Part shown: in pieces, positions 27,816 through 36,763 of the stretch
How positions within the stretch are numbered: position 1 is the stretch's first letter
How the letters are laid out: each line of letters opens with the position of its first letter
Translations under genes and position numbers: made by a program
The notes under the pieces: model-generated
The model's database searches: none
Seen by the model: only the letters and a program-made list of their open reading frames with translations
What the model was told of the DNA's origin: nothing
Assembly: GCA_035318985.1 (NCBI GenBank)
Contig: DATHDP010000088.1
Coordinates: forward strand, 25,342 to 89,341
Source: VBAS01 sp035318985
GTDB lineage: Bacteria; Bacteroidota; Bacteroidia; Chitinophagales; Chitinophagaceae
Length of the DNA: 64,000 nucleotides
Direction of reading: 5' to 3'

Positions 27816-28724
27816 TTATTTTTTAAGATTGGCGATCACCAAACCAGACACAACTAAAATAAAACTAATAATATGAATAGGAATAATTTTTTCACCGAGG
27901 AAAAAAACTGCTTCAATGCTGCTAAATACTGGAATTAAATTTCCGAACAATGCAGTTCGTCCGCTTCCCAATGCCACAATGGCTTTGTTCCAGATATAAA
28001 AACAAATAACAGATGTGCCTAAGCCGAGATAAAGAATAGTTGAAAGATTTGCAGCGTTGATCTCAATACCGCCATATTTTTTTAATTCAGATAAATAAAA
28101 AGGAAATAAAATGATTGTGCCAAGCAGAAAGACTGTAAAAAGAAAGTTGACAGGATGTGTACCTCCGGGTTTCTTTTTCACGGTTGTATTATAAATAGCA
28201 AAGGAAAGAGCAGCAGCGAGTATCCACCAATCGCCTTTGGTAAATTTTAGTGAGAGAAGATTATGAATATCACCTTTGCTTAATAATAAAAGAATACCGC
28301 AAATGCATACAACCATTCCTCCAATTCTTAAAGCGGGAATTCTTTCTTTCAAAAATATTCTTGCAAGAATGACTGACATGATAGGTGAGGAACAAGTGCC
28401 GATAATAGCCAGGTTGATAGCACTTGAATAGTGCCCGGCAACATATACAAACGTATTGAACATGCTTATGCCCGTAACAGCTGCAAGAAGAAAGAATAAG
28501 AACCTTTGTCTAAGAACTTTTATTTCTGCAAAAAAATATTTCCATGCAAAAGGAGCAATGATGATAGTGGCCGTAACCCAGCGATAAAAAGCAAGTGTGA
28601 CCGGCTGAATTGTTTTAATAACACCTCTTGCGATAATAAAATTACCGGACCAGATAATGGTGGCGAGTACTGCGAAACCGATTCCAATAAAAATCTGGCG
28701 TTGGTGATGGGCTGTGTTATCCAT
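27816..28724 (-). CDS. EamA/DMT family transporter
   Basis: 302 residues with ten hydrophobic segments arranged as two EamA repeats (first begins GFAVLATIIWSGNFIIARGV, second GDWWILAAALSFAIYNTTV). Typical drug/metabolite exporter of the inner membrane. Sits 23 bp after the radical SAM gene and 10 bp before the MFS gene on the same strand. Confidence 0.88.
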   Translation of the reverse strand: MDNTAHHQRQIFIGIGFAVLATIIWSGNFIIARGVIKTIQPVTLAFYRWVTATIIIAPFAWKYFFAEIKVLRQRFLFFLLAAVTGISMFNTFVYVAGHYSSAINLAIIGTCSSPIMSVILARIFLKERIPALRIGGMVVCICGILLLLSKGDIHNLLSLKFTKGDWWILAAALSFAIYNTTVKKKPGGTHPVNFLFTVFLLGTIILFPFYLSELKKYGGIEINAANLSTILYLGLGTSVICFYIWNKAIVALGSGRTALFGNLIPVFSSIEAVFFLGEKIIPIHIISFILVVSGLVIANLKK

Positions 28725-28747
28725 TGAGTGGATTCAAAAATACTTCT

Positions 28748-30058
28748 TTAAGCTATAGAAGCATGCGCAAAATCCAATTCAAAATTTCCTTTGATACGTT
28801 CTATTGAAGGATTGAAATAACCGAATTTAAGATCAGGAAATTCCTCACGGATCAGTTCCATTAATTGTTTTACTCCAAGGCATTCGCCTGTATCGGTTAC
28901 ACCGATTTTTCCAAGATACCAGTCAGGATCAATATTGAAATTGCGCCACTGGATCATCTTTAATCCTGTTTCTTTAATAAGCTTTCTTAATGCCTCATAT
29001 TCAGCAACTGAGTCTGTCATACCCGGAAAAACAAAGTAGTTGATAGATGTCCATCCGCCATAACTATTCATCACTTTCAGGCTTTCAACGATCTCATCAA
29101 AATCGTAATTGTTGGGGCGATAATAAGGCATATAAATTTCTCTTCGTGCCGAGTTGGTGCTTACACGAATTGAATTCAATCCCGCTTCACATAAAACTTT
29201 TACAGCTTTCGGGTCAGAACCGTTTGTGTTGATATTAATGCTTCCTTTTTTAGTATGCTTTCTTATTTCAATAATAGAATTACGGATCGTTTCCCACATT
29301 AATAATGGTTCACCTTCACAACCCTGGCCGAAACTTATCAACGGATAAGGGGCCGTTTCAAGATGCGGAACCGTGAACTCTACAATTTCTTCCGCCATTG
29401 GTTTAAAATTCAAACGATCCTGTGTTGACACGATAGGCTCTTCATCTGGTTGCAGTGAAATACATCCAACACAATTTGCATTGCAAGCTGGAGAAACCGG
29501 AACAGGGCATTCCCAGCGACCCAAAGAAAAATTTCTTGCAGCAGGACAATTATAGGTCAGGCAGCAATTTTCCATCAAATGTTTTACAAGGCGATTATGC
29601 GGATATGCTTTTAATAAATGTGCAGCGCCATCATTTATTTTTTCCTGGTCATACCCAGCACATTCCTGGCGAATGTCTTGTTCAATTCTTACAGCGGGGA
29701 CATAAAATTTATTATCATGCCAGCCAACGGCAGTATAGCAAAACAAGGGAAGTACTGGTGCATCTTTCTCTGACTCATAAGCGGCGAGATAAAAGCCTGT
29801 ATGTGCTGGTGGAATAAAAGCAGCAACAGCCCAACCTTTTTCACATAGACGCATTTCACCAGTCTTTACATCAATGCCAATGCCTCTTCTTCCTGGTAAT
29901 TCATAAAGAGAACCACCATCCGGTAATTCGATCCATTCATCTTCGGGAATTGGTAATGCATCCCATCCGCTCCGACCGGTAGTGTACAATGAGGTGTCTT
30001 CAAAAATATTTCCTTTGCTATCAGAGTAAAGAATGTATGGAGAATGTTTAAAGTTCAA
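28748..30058 (-). CDS. radical SAM protein with extra cysteines
   Basis: 436 residues; start codon TTG (MNFKHSPYILYSDSKGN), no in-frame ATG upstream. The [4Fe-4S]-SAM motif is C192-x3-C196-x2-C199 (SPACNANCVGC). SFGQGCEGEPLL replaces the GGEP strand, and NINTNGSD and LNSIRVSTNS follow the TIM-barrel pattern. A ~165-residue N-terminal domain precedes it, with a Cys cluster just before the motif (C165, C166, C171, C184), suggestive of an auxiliary cluster or metal site. No family with a known reaction recognised. First gene of the tight run leading to EamA, MFS and SDR. Confidence 0.82.
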   Translation of the reverse strand: MNFKHSPYILYSDSKGNIFEDTSLYTTGRSGWDALPIPEDEWIELPDGGSLYELPGRRGIGIDVKTGEMRLCEKGWAVAAFIPPAHTGFYLAAYESEKDAPVLPLFCYTAVGWHDNKFYVPAVRIEQDIRQECAGYDQEKINDGAAHLLKAYPHNRLVKHLMENCCLTYNCPAARNFSLGRWECPVPVSPACNANCVGCISLQPDEEPIVSTQDRLNFKPMAEEIVEFTVPHLETAPYPLISFGQGCEGEPLLMWETIRNSIIEIRKHTKKGSININTNGSDPKAVKVLCEAGLNSIRVSTNSARREIYMPYYRPNNYDFDEIVESLKVMNSYGGWTSINYFVFPGMTDSVAEYEALRKLIKETGLKMIQWRNFNIDPDWYLGKIGVTDTGECLGVKQLMELIREEFPDLKFGYFNPSIERIKGNFELDFAHASIA

Positions 30059-30096
30059 GGCTGATTGTTGAATGAAAAATCAATTTGCGAAGGTCG

Positions 30097-30633
30097 TTAT
30101 TTATTCAATTGCTGACGGCAAAAATCATTGAATTCTTTTTCATCAATTGTTGATGATGTATCAGCGATCTGTTGTTGAATGATCCTGTTGTTTTTGAAGT
30201 CAATTGTGAGTAATCCATCCTTTATTATCAAGTTGCTTAAATCCTGCCAGTCAATTATCTTTTTAGGAAAGGAAGGATAAATTACCTGTCTTTCATTAAT
30301 GCTAACTATTGGTTTTTGTAAGGCTGCAGTATGTAATATCATAAAAATGATATTGAGTATACCGACTACCCAATAACCAGCAACTATCCACGCAAGTGAT
30401 AATAAAATGAATGCTCCTGTGAGTATTACTTTTTCATTTTTGTTTCTGAAATAAAAAGAGGAGGATGCTGCTAATATTGCTATTGCTGCAATAGTAAGCG
30501 GGAGCCAGCTTTTAAAATCTTTTAAATAAGTAATGAATAAAATGCCAACCAGGTTTAGTATGAGCAAAAAAATACTGATCCTTTTATATGATATTTCTTT
30601 TTCATTTTTCAGGATCAGTTCAAATTGTTTCAT
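30097..30633 (-). CDS. small integral membrane protein of unknown function
   Basis: 178 residues. Four hydrophobic helices in the N-terminal 110 residues (ISIFLLILNLVGILFITYL, LPLTIAAIAILAASSSFYF, VILTGAFILLSLAWIVAGYW, VGILNIIFMILHTAAL) are followed by a soluble tail (ISINERQVIYPSFPKKIIDW...) that looks like a PH-like beta domain. Located 38 bp upstream of the radical SAM gene. Function unknown. Confidence 0.65.
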   Translation of the reverse strand: MKQFELILKNEKEISYKRISIFLLILNLVGILFITYLKDFKSWLPLTIAAIAILAASSSFYFRNKNEKVILTGAFILLSLAWIVAGYWVVGILNIIFMILHTAALQKPIVSINERQVIYPSFPKKIIDWQDLSNLIIKDGLLTIDFKNNRIIQQQIADTSSTIDEKEFNDFCRQQLNK

Positions 30634-30657
30634 TGCTGAATAGAATTATTGCAGTAC

Positions 30658-30673
30658 AAGGGTGCGACGCAAG
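30658..30673 (-). repeat. dispersed intergenic repeat, inverted copy (CTTGCGTCGCACCCTT)
   Basis: On the plus strand AAGGGTGCGACGCAAG. Reverse complement of the motif at 25842 and 31872 apart from one internal change and the end. Lies in the 80-bp gap between two genes. Confidence 0.55.
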
Positions 30674-30713
30674 AAAAGCTAAATAGATATATACAGTTGG
30701 GTAAATAAAAATA

Positions 30714-31757
30714 TTAACTGTTACTTGCCACCAGCAAATTACATAGCTTAAAAAGTATTCTTGAGCTTACATTGCTATCCCAATCATTTTCACCAACACC
30801 AGTTTCATTAAGATCAAAGCCAATTAGTTTTTTACCATTCTTTACAAGCTTATTGAAAATGTAAAATATCTGTTCGGTTTCCATGCCGCCTTGTACAGGC
30901 GTACCGGAGTTTGGACAAAGTTTTGGATCAAGTCCATCCACATCAAAACTTATATAAACTTTTTCTGGCAGCTTGCTAATGATCTCATCAGCTACTTGTT
31001 TCCATGTCTGCCCTTCGTACACTCTTTCTTTCAATTCACGGTCAAAATAGGGGATGACCTTATAATTACTATTGAAAATATATTCCCATTCTGCTTCACT
31101 GTAATCACGAACACCCACCTGCACCAATCTTTCAATTTCAGGAATTTCATTCAGTGCATTGTACATAATGCTTGCATGCGAATAAACAAAACCCATATAT
31201 GCTTTACGCAGATCACAATGCGCATCTATTTGCAGAATGCCAAAGTTGCCATGCTTTTCAGCGATCGCTTTCATAAAACCAAGCGGGATGCTATGATCAC
31301 CACCTAATAAGCCAACCAATTTATTTCTATCGAGCAAAGATTTTGTTTGATCATACACCCACTTATTCAAAAAAAGGCTGCCTTCATTTACATCCTTCAG
31401 TGTTTTTGTCATGAACTGGTTTGCCGATACGGCATCGCCTTTGGATATATAATCAATGAACAGTTCGGCTTCTTTGCGGAGGTAATCACTTTTTAACAAC
31501 ACTTTGCGATCGATCGCTTTCATGAAAAATCCTTGCTTCCATGCTTCCGGCATATCAGGGTCATAAAGATCCACCTGCAAGCTCGCCATAAAAACATGCT
31601 CCGGGGCACGGGCCGTACCGGCGCCATAACTTACCGTTACTTCCCATGGCACTGGTAAGATCACAAGTTTTGCTTCTTCTTCAGTAAATGGCAATCCAAA
31701 AATATTATTATGAGGATTGCTGACACTATTAGGGTCAAATTTTGAGAGATCAGTCAT
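30714..31757 (-). CDS. arginase/agmatinase/formiminoglutamase family hydrolase
   Basis: 347 residues. The binuclear Mn2+ site is complete: GGDHSIPLG (His), DAHCDLR (Asp, His, Asp) and SFDVDGLDP (Asp, Asp). C-terminal GFDLNETG supports the ureohydrolase family. It hydrolyses a guanidino or formimino compound in the cytosol. No hut, arg or spe neighbours are present, so arginase, agmatinase and formimidoylglutamase cannot be told apart. Confidence 0.87.
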   Translation of the reverse strand: MTDLSKFDPNSVSNPHNNIFGLPFTEEEAKLVILPVPWEVTVSYGAGTARAPEHVFMASLQVDLYDPDMPEAWKQGFFMKAIDRKVLLKSDYLRKEAELFIDYISKGDAVSANQFMTKTLKDVNEGSLFLNKWVYDQTKSLLDRNKLVGLLGGDHSIPLGFMKAIAEKHGNFGILQIDAHCDLRKAYMGFVYSHASIMYNALNEIPEIERLVQVGVRDYSEAEWEYIFNSNYKVIPYFDRELKERVYEGQTWKQVADEIISKLPEKVYISFDVDGLDPKLCPNSGTPVQGGMETEQIFYIFNKLVKNGKKLIGFDLNETGVGENDWDSNVSSRILFKLCNLLVASNS

Positions 31758-31871
31758 GATAGGTTTTCAAAAGGCGTGCAAGGTAAGGAGAAGTTGCAAA
31801 TAAGGAAATGAATGAGTAAATATTCAGGAGAGTTTTTTATTAAGCGAACATTTGTACCCTGATTAAGCTTC

Positions 31872-31888
31872 TGTTGCGTCGCACTCTT
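31872..31888 (+). repeat. dispersed intergenic repeat, copy 2 (TGTTGCGTCGCACTCTT)
   Basis: Identical 17-bp copy of 25842-25858, in the spacer upstream of ccmE. Confidence 0.65.
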
Positions 31889-32044
31889 GTGCTGCATCAA
31901 TTCTAAGCATCTAAGAGAGGATACTAGCCGACTTTGATCCTATATACCCAAGTTAAAGCCCGGAGCAACTCACCATTGACCATTCACAGCTCCCGACCTG
32001 ATCTTTATCAACATACTTCCGCATCTCCTGATACATTTTTGGTC

Positions 32045-32052
32045 TATCTTTG
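32045..32052 (+). promoter_or_regulatory. -7 box TATCTTTG for ccmE-ccmF
   Basis: Exact TAnnTTTG match 18 bp before the ccmE ATG; predicted leader of about 10 nt. Confidence 0.45.
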
Positions 32053-32069
32053 CGGAGCAAAATCGAATC

Positions 32070-32495
32070 ATGAAAAAAACGCATATTATTTTACTCGTTC
32101 TCATTATTGGCGCCATAGCAGCCTTGATCAGTTTAATGCCAAAAGGTGGCGCTGACCTGTTAAGCAGTTATGAGACCATTGCAGGGGCAAAAGAGAAACC
32201 CGGCAAATTTGTGCATGTGGTAGCAAAGCTTGATAAAACAGCACCCATCGATTATGATGCAATAAAAAATCCAAACTATTTAAGTTTTACTGCGGTTGAC
32301 ACTACAGGTGGAAAAGTTAAAGTGGTTTATAATAATTCAAAGCCAGATAATCTTGAACACAGTGAAAGGCTGGTGATGAAAGGAAAAATGAATGGCGATG
32401 TTTTTGAATGTAATGAGATAATGATGAAATGTCCATCCAAATACACGGATGATCCGAATCGCATCCAGGAAAGTTTGAACAAAAACACTAATTAA
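32070..32495 (+). CDS. ccmE: cytochrome c maturation protein CcmE, Cys-type
   Basis: 141 residues. One N-terminal transmembrane anchor (HIILLVLIIGAIAALISLM), then an OB-fold domain (KFVHVVAKLDK...LSFTAVDTTGGKVKVVYNN...LVMKGKMNGDVFECNEI). CcmE is the periplasmic heme chaperone of system I cytochrome c maturation. The usual heme-binding HxxxY is here CPSKY (Cys121, Tyr125), the Cys variant known from some archaea and Desulfovibrio. Followed 5 bp later by ccmF. Confidence 0.87.
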   Translation: MKKTHIILLVLIIGAIAALISLMPKGGADLLSSYETIAGAKEKPGKFVHVVAKLDKTAPIDYDAIKNPNYLSFTAVDTTGGKVKVVYNNSKPDNLEHSERLVMKGKMNGDVFECNEIMMKCPSKYTDDPNRIQESLNKNTN

Positions 32496-32500
32496 TTTCA

Positions 32501-35059
32501 ATGGATTATATAGGGGAACACCTGTTGCCTGGCCAAACCGGTCATTTATTTATTATCCTTTCTTTTGTTGCTTCCATCATTGCTTCAGTTGCTTATTTTA
32601 TTTCTGCAAGGTCAACAAACCCTGTCGATGAAGCAAGCTGGAAAAAACTTGGAAGAGCTGCTTTTTTTGTTGATGCGATCTCCGTACTTGGGATTTTTGT
32701 CATTCTTATTTCACTTATTTATAATCATCGTTACGAATATCAATACGTTTATAAGAATTCGGGTAATGACCTTGAACCCAAATATATCTTAAGTTCTTTG
32801 TGGAGCGCATCAGAAGGCAGCTTTATACTTTGGACCTTGTGGCACGCAGTGCTTGGTATTATCCTAATATTTACTTCAAAGAAATGGGAAGCCCCGGTAA
32901 TGTCTGTGCTTTCATTTGCGCAGGTTTGTCTCGCTACTATGCTGCTGGGCATTTATTTTTTTGGAACAAAGGTTGGCAGCAGTCCATTTGCTCTTTTTCG
33001 TGAGCAGATGCCTGATATGCCAGTCTTTCAATTTGCGGATTATGCCACGAGAATAAAAGATGGCAATGGATTGAATATGCTATTGCAAAATTATTGGATG
33101 GTTATTCATCCGCCCGTTTTGTTTCTTGGTTTCGCCAGTACCGTTATTCCATTTGCATTTGCAATGGGAGGATTAATGACAAAAAAATATGGTGATTGGG
33201 TAAAGCCTGCATTGCCATGGGCCTTATTCTCTGCATGTATACTTGGTGTTGGAGTAATGATGGGAGGAGCGTGGGCTTATGAGTCTTTAAGTTTTGGTGG
33301 TTACTGGGCATGGGACCCGGTTGAAAATGCCTCATTGGTTCCGTGGCTTGTCCTAGTGGCAGGAATTCATACAATGCTTATTTATAAAAGCACAGGTCGA
33401 TCATTACAAACTTCATTTTTTCTTATAGCGCTTACATCTATTCTTATTGTTTATTCCACATTCCTTACACGCAGTGGCATTTTAGGAGAAACTTCTGTAC
33501 ACTCGTTTGCAGACCTGGGAATGAATGCTCAGCTATACTTATTCTTATATGCATTCTTTTGGCTGCCGGCTATTTTATCATTAGAAGGGTTTAAGAAAAA
33601 ATTAATTGTATCTGGCGCAGCAATCGTGTTTCTTCTTTTAGCGGGATTTGTTCATCCTCTCTTTGCACTTATTTCACCTATTGCAGCGTTGGTTTTGTTT
33701 TTGGTAAACATGAACAAACTCATTCCATCTGTCAAAAAAGAAGAAGCTGCTTCGTCAAGAGAGTTCTGGATGTTCATTGGTTCATTGGTGATATTATTTT
33801 CTGCAATTATCATTACAGGTCAAACTTCATTACCGGTTTACAATAAAGTTTTCGGATTAAAAATAGCTCCGGCACAAGACATTGAATTTTCTTATAACCG
33901 TATCCAGATATTTATTGCGATCCTTATTGGTTTATTGACCGCAATCGGTCAATATTTAAAATATAAAGAGACAGGCTCACCATATTTTTTCAAAAAAATT
34001 GGCTTGCCTTTTATTGTAAGCTTTATTGTCAGTGGACTGATCTTGATTTATGGTAATATTAATTACGATAAATATGGAATAGGGTATCTTAGTTTTGTAT
34101 GGACTGCCATTGCCTGCAGCGTATTTGCCATCATTGCTAATCTTGCTTATCTCTGGATCGGTATAAAAGGGAAATTAAAATTAAGCGGCCCATCTATTGC
34201 ACATTTTGGTTTCGGAATGATGTTGCTCGGAATTCTTATTTCATCATCTAAAAAAGAAATTCTCTCTTATAATACAAGCGGAATTTTTGTTCCGCTTGGT
34301 GAGAATAGTAAAGAACTCCCCGGCGAGAACATGACGCTTCTCAAAGGTCAGAAAATGGACATGGGGAAATATTGGGTTACTTATGCCAGCGATTCTATGC
34401 ATCCTAAAAAATCTCAATGGTATTTCAAGATCAACTTCGAGGATAAGAAGAGTAACGAAACTTTTACTATTACTCCCAATGCATTTGTAAATTATAAAGG
34501 CAATGAAGGCCTGATGGCTAACCCGGGTTCAAAACATTATTGGGATCATGATGTATTTGGTTATATCACTTCGATGACCGATCAGTCAAAAAATCAAGAC
34601 ACTTCCAGCTTTATTCCAAAGACCATGAAAGTTGGTGATACGATTTCTTATTCAAAAAATGGGTTAATAATACTTGAAGGGATAAAATCATTCGACAGCT
34701 TGCCGGTTGATATTTTTGGTGAAAATGGAAAACTTTATGAAGCAAGATTTAAAGTATATCCCGATGGGTCCAAACCAGAGGAAGTTTATTTTTCGGATCC
34801 ACGACTTGCGATCGCAAAAGGAAATTCACTTAGTGTACCTGACACACTCGGTTCAGGCACAATGATACAACTGGATAAGTCTGACGGCAAACAGGTAGAC
34901 ATCGGTATAAAGGTTCCCAACACTGTTACTCAATATCTTACTTTAAAAACGCTTAAATTTCCTTTTATAAACCTTCTTTGGCTGGGCACTATAATTATGG
35001 CAGTGGGTTTTGTCATAAGCATGGTTCGAAGAATACAATTAAGCCGGAGCCAGGCCTGA
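32501..35059 (+). CDS. ccmF: cytochrome c heme lyase subunit CcmF (CcsA/CcmF family)
   Basis: 852 residues with about 14 hydrophobic helices. The heme-handling WWD motif is clear (SFGGYWAWDPVENASLVPWL), preceded by PPVLFLGF with a conserved His (MVIHPP) and followed by TFLTRSGILGETSVHSF, typical of CcmF. The C-terminal third has a soluble periplasmic domain before a last helix (LLWLGTIIMAVGFVISMV). Attaches heme delivered by CcmE to apocytochromes c at the inner membrane. ccmB, ccmC and other Ccm genes are not in the window. Confidence 0.92.
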   Translation: MDYIGEHLLPGQTGHLFIILSFVASIIASVAYFISARSTNPVDEASWKKLGRAAFFVDAISVLGIFVILISLIYNHRYEYQYVYKNSGNDLEPKYILSSLWSASEGSFILWTLWHAVLGIILIFTSKKWEAPVMSVLSFAQVCLATMLLGIYFFGTKVGSSPFALFREQMPDMPVFQFADYATRIKDGNGLNMLLQNYWMVIHPPVLFLGFASTVIPFAFAMGGLMTKKYGDWVKPALPWALFSACILGVGVMMGGAWAYESLSFGGYWAWDPVENASLVPWLVLVAGIHTMLIYKSTGRSLQTSFFLIALTSILIVYSTFLTRSGILGETSVHSFADLGMNAQLYLFLYAFFWLPAILSLEGFKKKLIVSGAAIVFLLLAGFVHPLFALISPIAALVLFLVNMNKLIPSVKKEEAASSREFWMFIGSLVILFSAIIITGQTSLPVYNKVFGLKIAPAQDIEFSYNRIQIFIAILIGLLTAIGQYLKYKETGSPYFFKKIGLPFIVSFIVSGLILIYGNINYDKYGIGYLSFVWTAIACSVFAIIANLAYLWIGIKGKLKLSGPSIAHFGFGMMLLGILISSSKKEILSYNTSGIFVPLGENSKELPGENMTLLKGQKMDMGKYWVTYASDSMHPKKSQWYFKINFEDKKSNETFTITPNAFVNYKGNEGLMANPGSKHYWDHDVFGYITSMTDQSKNQDTSSFIPKTMKVGDTISYSKNGLIILEGIKSFDSLPVDIFGENGKLYEARFKVYPDGSKPEEVYFSDPRLAIAKGNSLSVPDTLGSGTMIQLDKSDGKQVDIGIKVPNTVTQYLTLKTLKFPFINLLWLGTIIMAVGFVISMVRRIQLSRSQA

Positions 35060-35086
35060 GTTGTCTTTTAACTTTCCATACAGCGG

Positions 35087-35114
35087 TTGTCTTAAAAACG
35101 TTGTCATATTTTTG
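35087..35114 (+). promoter_or_regulatory. promoter (TTG ... TATTTTTG) of the DUF4294 gene
   Basis: -33 TTG at 35087-35089 and -7 TATTTTTG at 35107-35114 with a 17-bp spacer, 12 bp before the ATG at 35127. Confidence 0.5.
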
Positions 35115-35126
35115 TACTTTAGTTTT

Positions 35127-35813
35127 ATGAAAATGCATTATAAGTTCATAGTGATCTTAATGGGGGCAATGTTTTTTGCTACCAGCAATGTTTTTTCACA
35201 AACTGATACATTAGTTGGCCCGCTACCACTTGCACCCCCTATAGATGTAAAAAAATGGGGAACCAATGATACGATCATCACAGGAGCCATTTACTACCAA
35301 AATGAATGGATGCCATATAAAGAATTAGAAATGGCATGGGTTTCCAACATGAGCGAAAAGAAGCTGGCCAAATACATGGAGGAGTGGACCAGGCTTCGCA
35401 ATGCAGTGTATGTTACCTATCCTTATGCCCGAACCGCAGGTCATTTGATGAACGATATTAATGCCAGCATTTCTAAAATGAAATCTAAGAAAGAGAAGAA
35501 AGCTTATATAAAATCAAGAGAAAAAGAATTGAAAGATCAGTTTGCTGATCCGCTATCCAATCTTTCTGTTTACCAGGGAAAAATTTTAATGAAACTTATT
35601 AACCGGCAAACAGGAAATAACTGTTATGAAATAGTAAAAGAATATCGTGGTGGCGTAACTGCCCGTGTTTACCAAACTGTTGCTTTCTTTTTTGGCAGCA
35701 GTTTAAAACAAGAATGGGATGTCACTGATAAAGTTGACAGGCAGATAGAAAACATCGTTAAAGAAATTGACGGTTCCTGGTATAATAATCCTTACAAACC
35801 AGGTATAAGATAG
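35127..35813 (+). CDS. secreted DUF4294 family protein
   Basis: 228 residues from MKMHYKFIVILMGAMFFATS (signal peptide ending at VFSQ); an upstream in-frame ATG at 35061 overlaps the promoter and is unlikely. The body (GAIYYQNEWMPYKELEMAWV..., YPYARTAGHLMNDINASISKMKSKKEKKAYIKS, LMKLINRQTGNNCYEIVKEY) fits the DUF4294 family, found in Bacteroidota and uncharacterised. Probably periplasmic. Confidence 0.75.
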   Translation: MKMHYKFIVILMGAMFFATSNVFSQTDTLVGPLPLAPPIDVKKWGTNDTIITGAIYYQNEWMPYKELEMAWVSNMSEKKLAKYMEEWTRLRNAVYVTYPYARTAGHLMNDINASISKMKSKKEKKAYIKSREKELKDQFADPLSNLSVYQGKILMKLINRQTGNNCYEIVKEYRGGVTARVYQTVAFFFGSSLKQEWDVTDKVDRQIENIVKEIDGSWYNNPYKPGIR

Positions 35814-35898
35814 ATGAGTTTCTAATTTCTTGTTTCTTTAATTTCTCTCTCATCAAATTTCTTCATTATTTTTAATCCTATTAATTAGTTAGAGCAAA

Positions 35899-36636
35899 AT
35901 GAAATTAGACCTACTCGCAATTGGCGTTCATCCTGATGATGTAGAACTTGGTTGTTCCGGCACAATTATCAATGAAATTAAAAATGGAAAAAAAGTTGGA
36001 GTGCTTGATCTTACGCAGGGAGAGCTTGGTTCACGCGGCAGTGTTGAAACAAGATATGAGGAAGCGGCAAAGGCCGCAATGATAATGGGGATACATGTAA
36101 GAGAGAATTTGAAGATGCGTGATGGTTTTTTTAAAAATGATGAAGAACATCAACGAAAGCTAATTGCCGCAATAAGAAAATATCAACCAGAGATCGTTAT
36201 CACAAATGCATTAAGCGATCGTCATCCTGATCATGGTCGTGCAGCAAAACTAACGTCAGATAGTTGCTTTCTTTCTGGTTTGAGAAAAGTGGAAACAACA
36301 GATGAACAGGGAAACAACCAGGAACCATGGAAACCCAAATATGTTTTTCATTATATACAGGATCGCTATCACGAACCCGATTTTATCATTGATATATCTG
36401 ATGTGTTTGAACAGCGAATGGAAGCAGTAAAAGCATACACAACCCAATTTTATAATCCCGATAATGAAGACGATGGACCACAAACCTATATTTCCACTGC
36501 GGCATTTCTTGATAGTATAGTGGCAAGAGCAAGAGTAATTGGAAAAAAAATAGGCGTGCAATATGGAGAAGGATTTAATACTGAGAAAAGGATCGGGATA
36601 AAAAATTTCGATTCGCTGGTAGCTATTGAGACCTGA
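35899..36636 (+). CDS. bshB1: bacillithiol biosynthesis deacetylase BshB1
   Basis: 245 residues, PIG-L/LmbE fold. HPDDVELGCSG (zinc ligands His-Asp-Asp), LTQGELGSRG, and DRHPDHGRA (third zinc His) match BshB1, which removes the acetyl group from GlcNAc-malate to give GlcN-malate, the second step of bacillithiol synthesis. bshA and bshC are not in the window. Confident of the family and fairly confident of the BshB1 assignment. Confidence 0.9.
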   Translation: MKLDLLAIGVHPDDVELGCSGTIINEIKNGKKVGVLDLTQGELGSRGSVETRYEEAAKAAMIMGIHVRENLKMRDGFFKNDEEHQRKLIAAIRKYQPEIVITNALSDRHPDHGRAAKLTSDSCFLSGLRKVETTDEQGNNQEPWKPKYVFHYIQDRYHEPDFIIDISDVFEQRMEAVKAYTTQFYNPDNEDDGPQTYISTAAFLDSIVARARVIGKKIGVQYGEGFNTEKRIGIKNFDSLVAIET

Positions 36637-36763
36637 TAATTTGAAAACGGGGCAATTATGTCAAAAAGATTTGGTAAAAGAATAATATCTGGATAACTAA
36701 CAGAGTATGATGCTTTTTTGTCAGCTATTAGGAGTATTTTTGCATTCAACTTAAATTCTCAAA

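Larger units (their letters stand above)
31758..32069. other. 312-bp divergent spacer
   Basis: Between the arginase-family gene and ccmE. Contains one copy of the dispersed repeat (31872-31888) and the ccmE -7 box. No convincing small ORF seen. Confidence 0.5.

Noticed and set aside
31934..32155. 73-codon plus-strand ORF overlapping the ccmE start
   Set aside because: It overlaps the ccmE promoter and start in another frame; ccmE is unambiguous.
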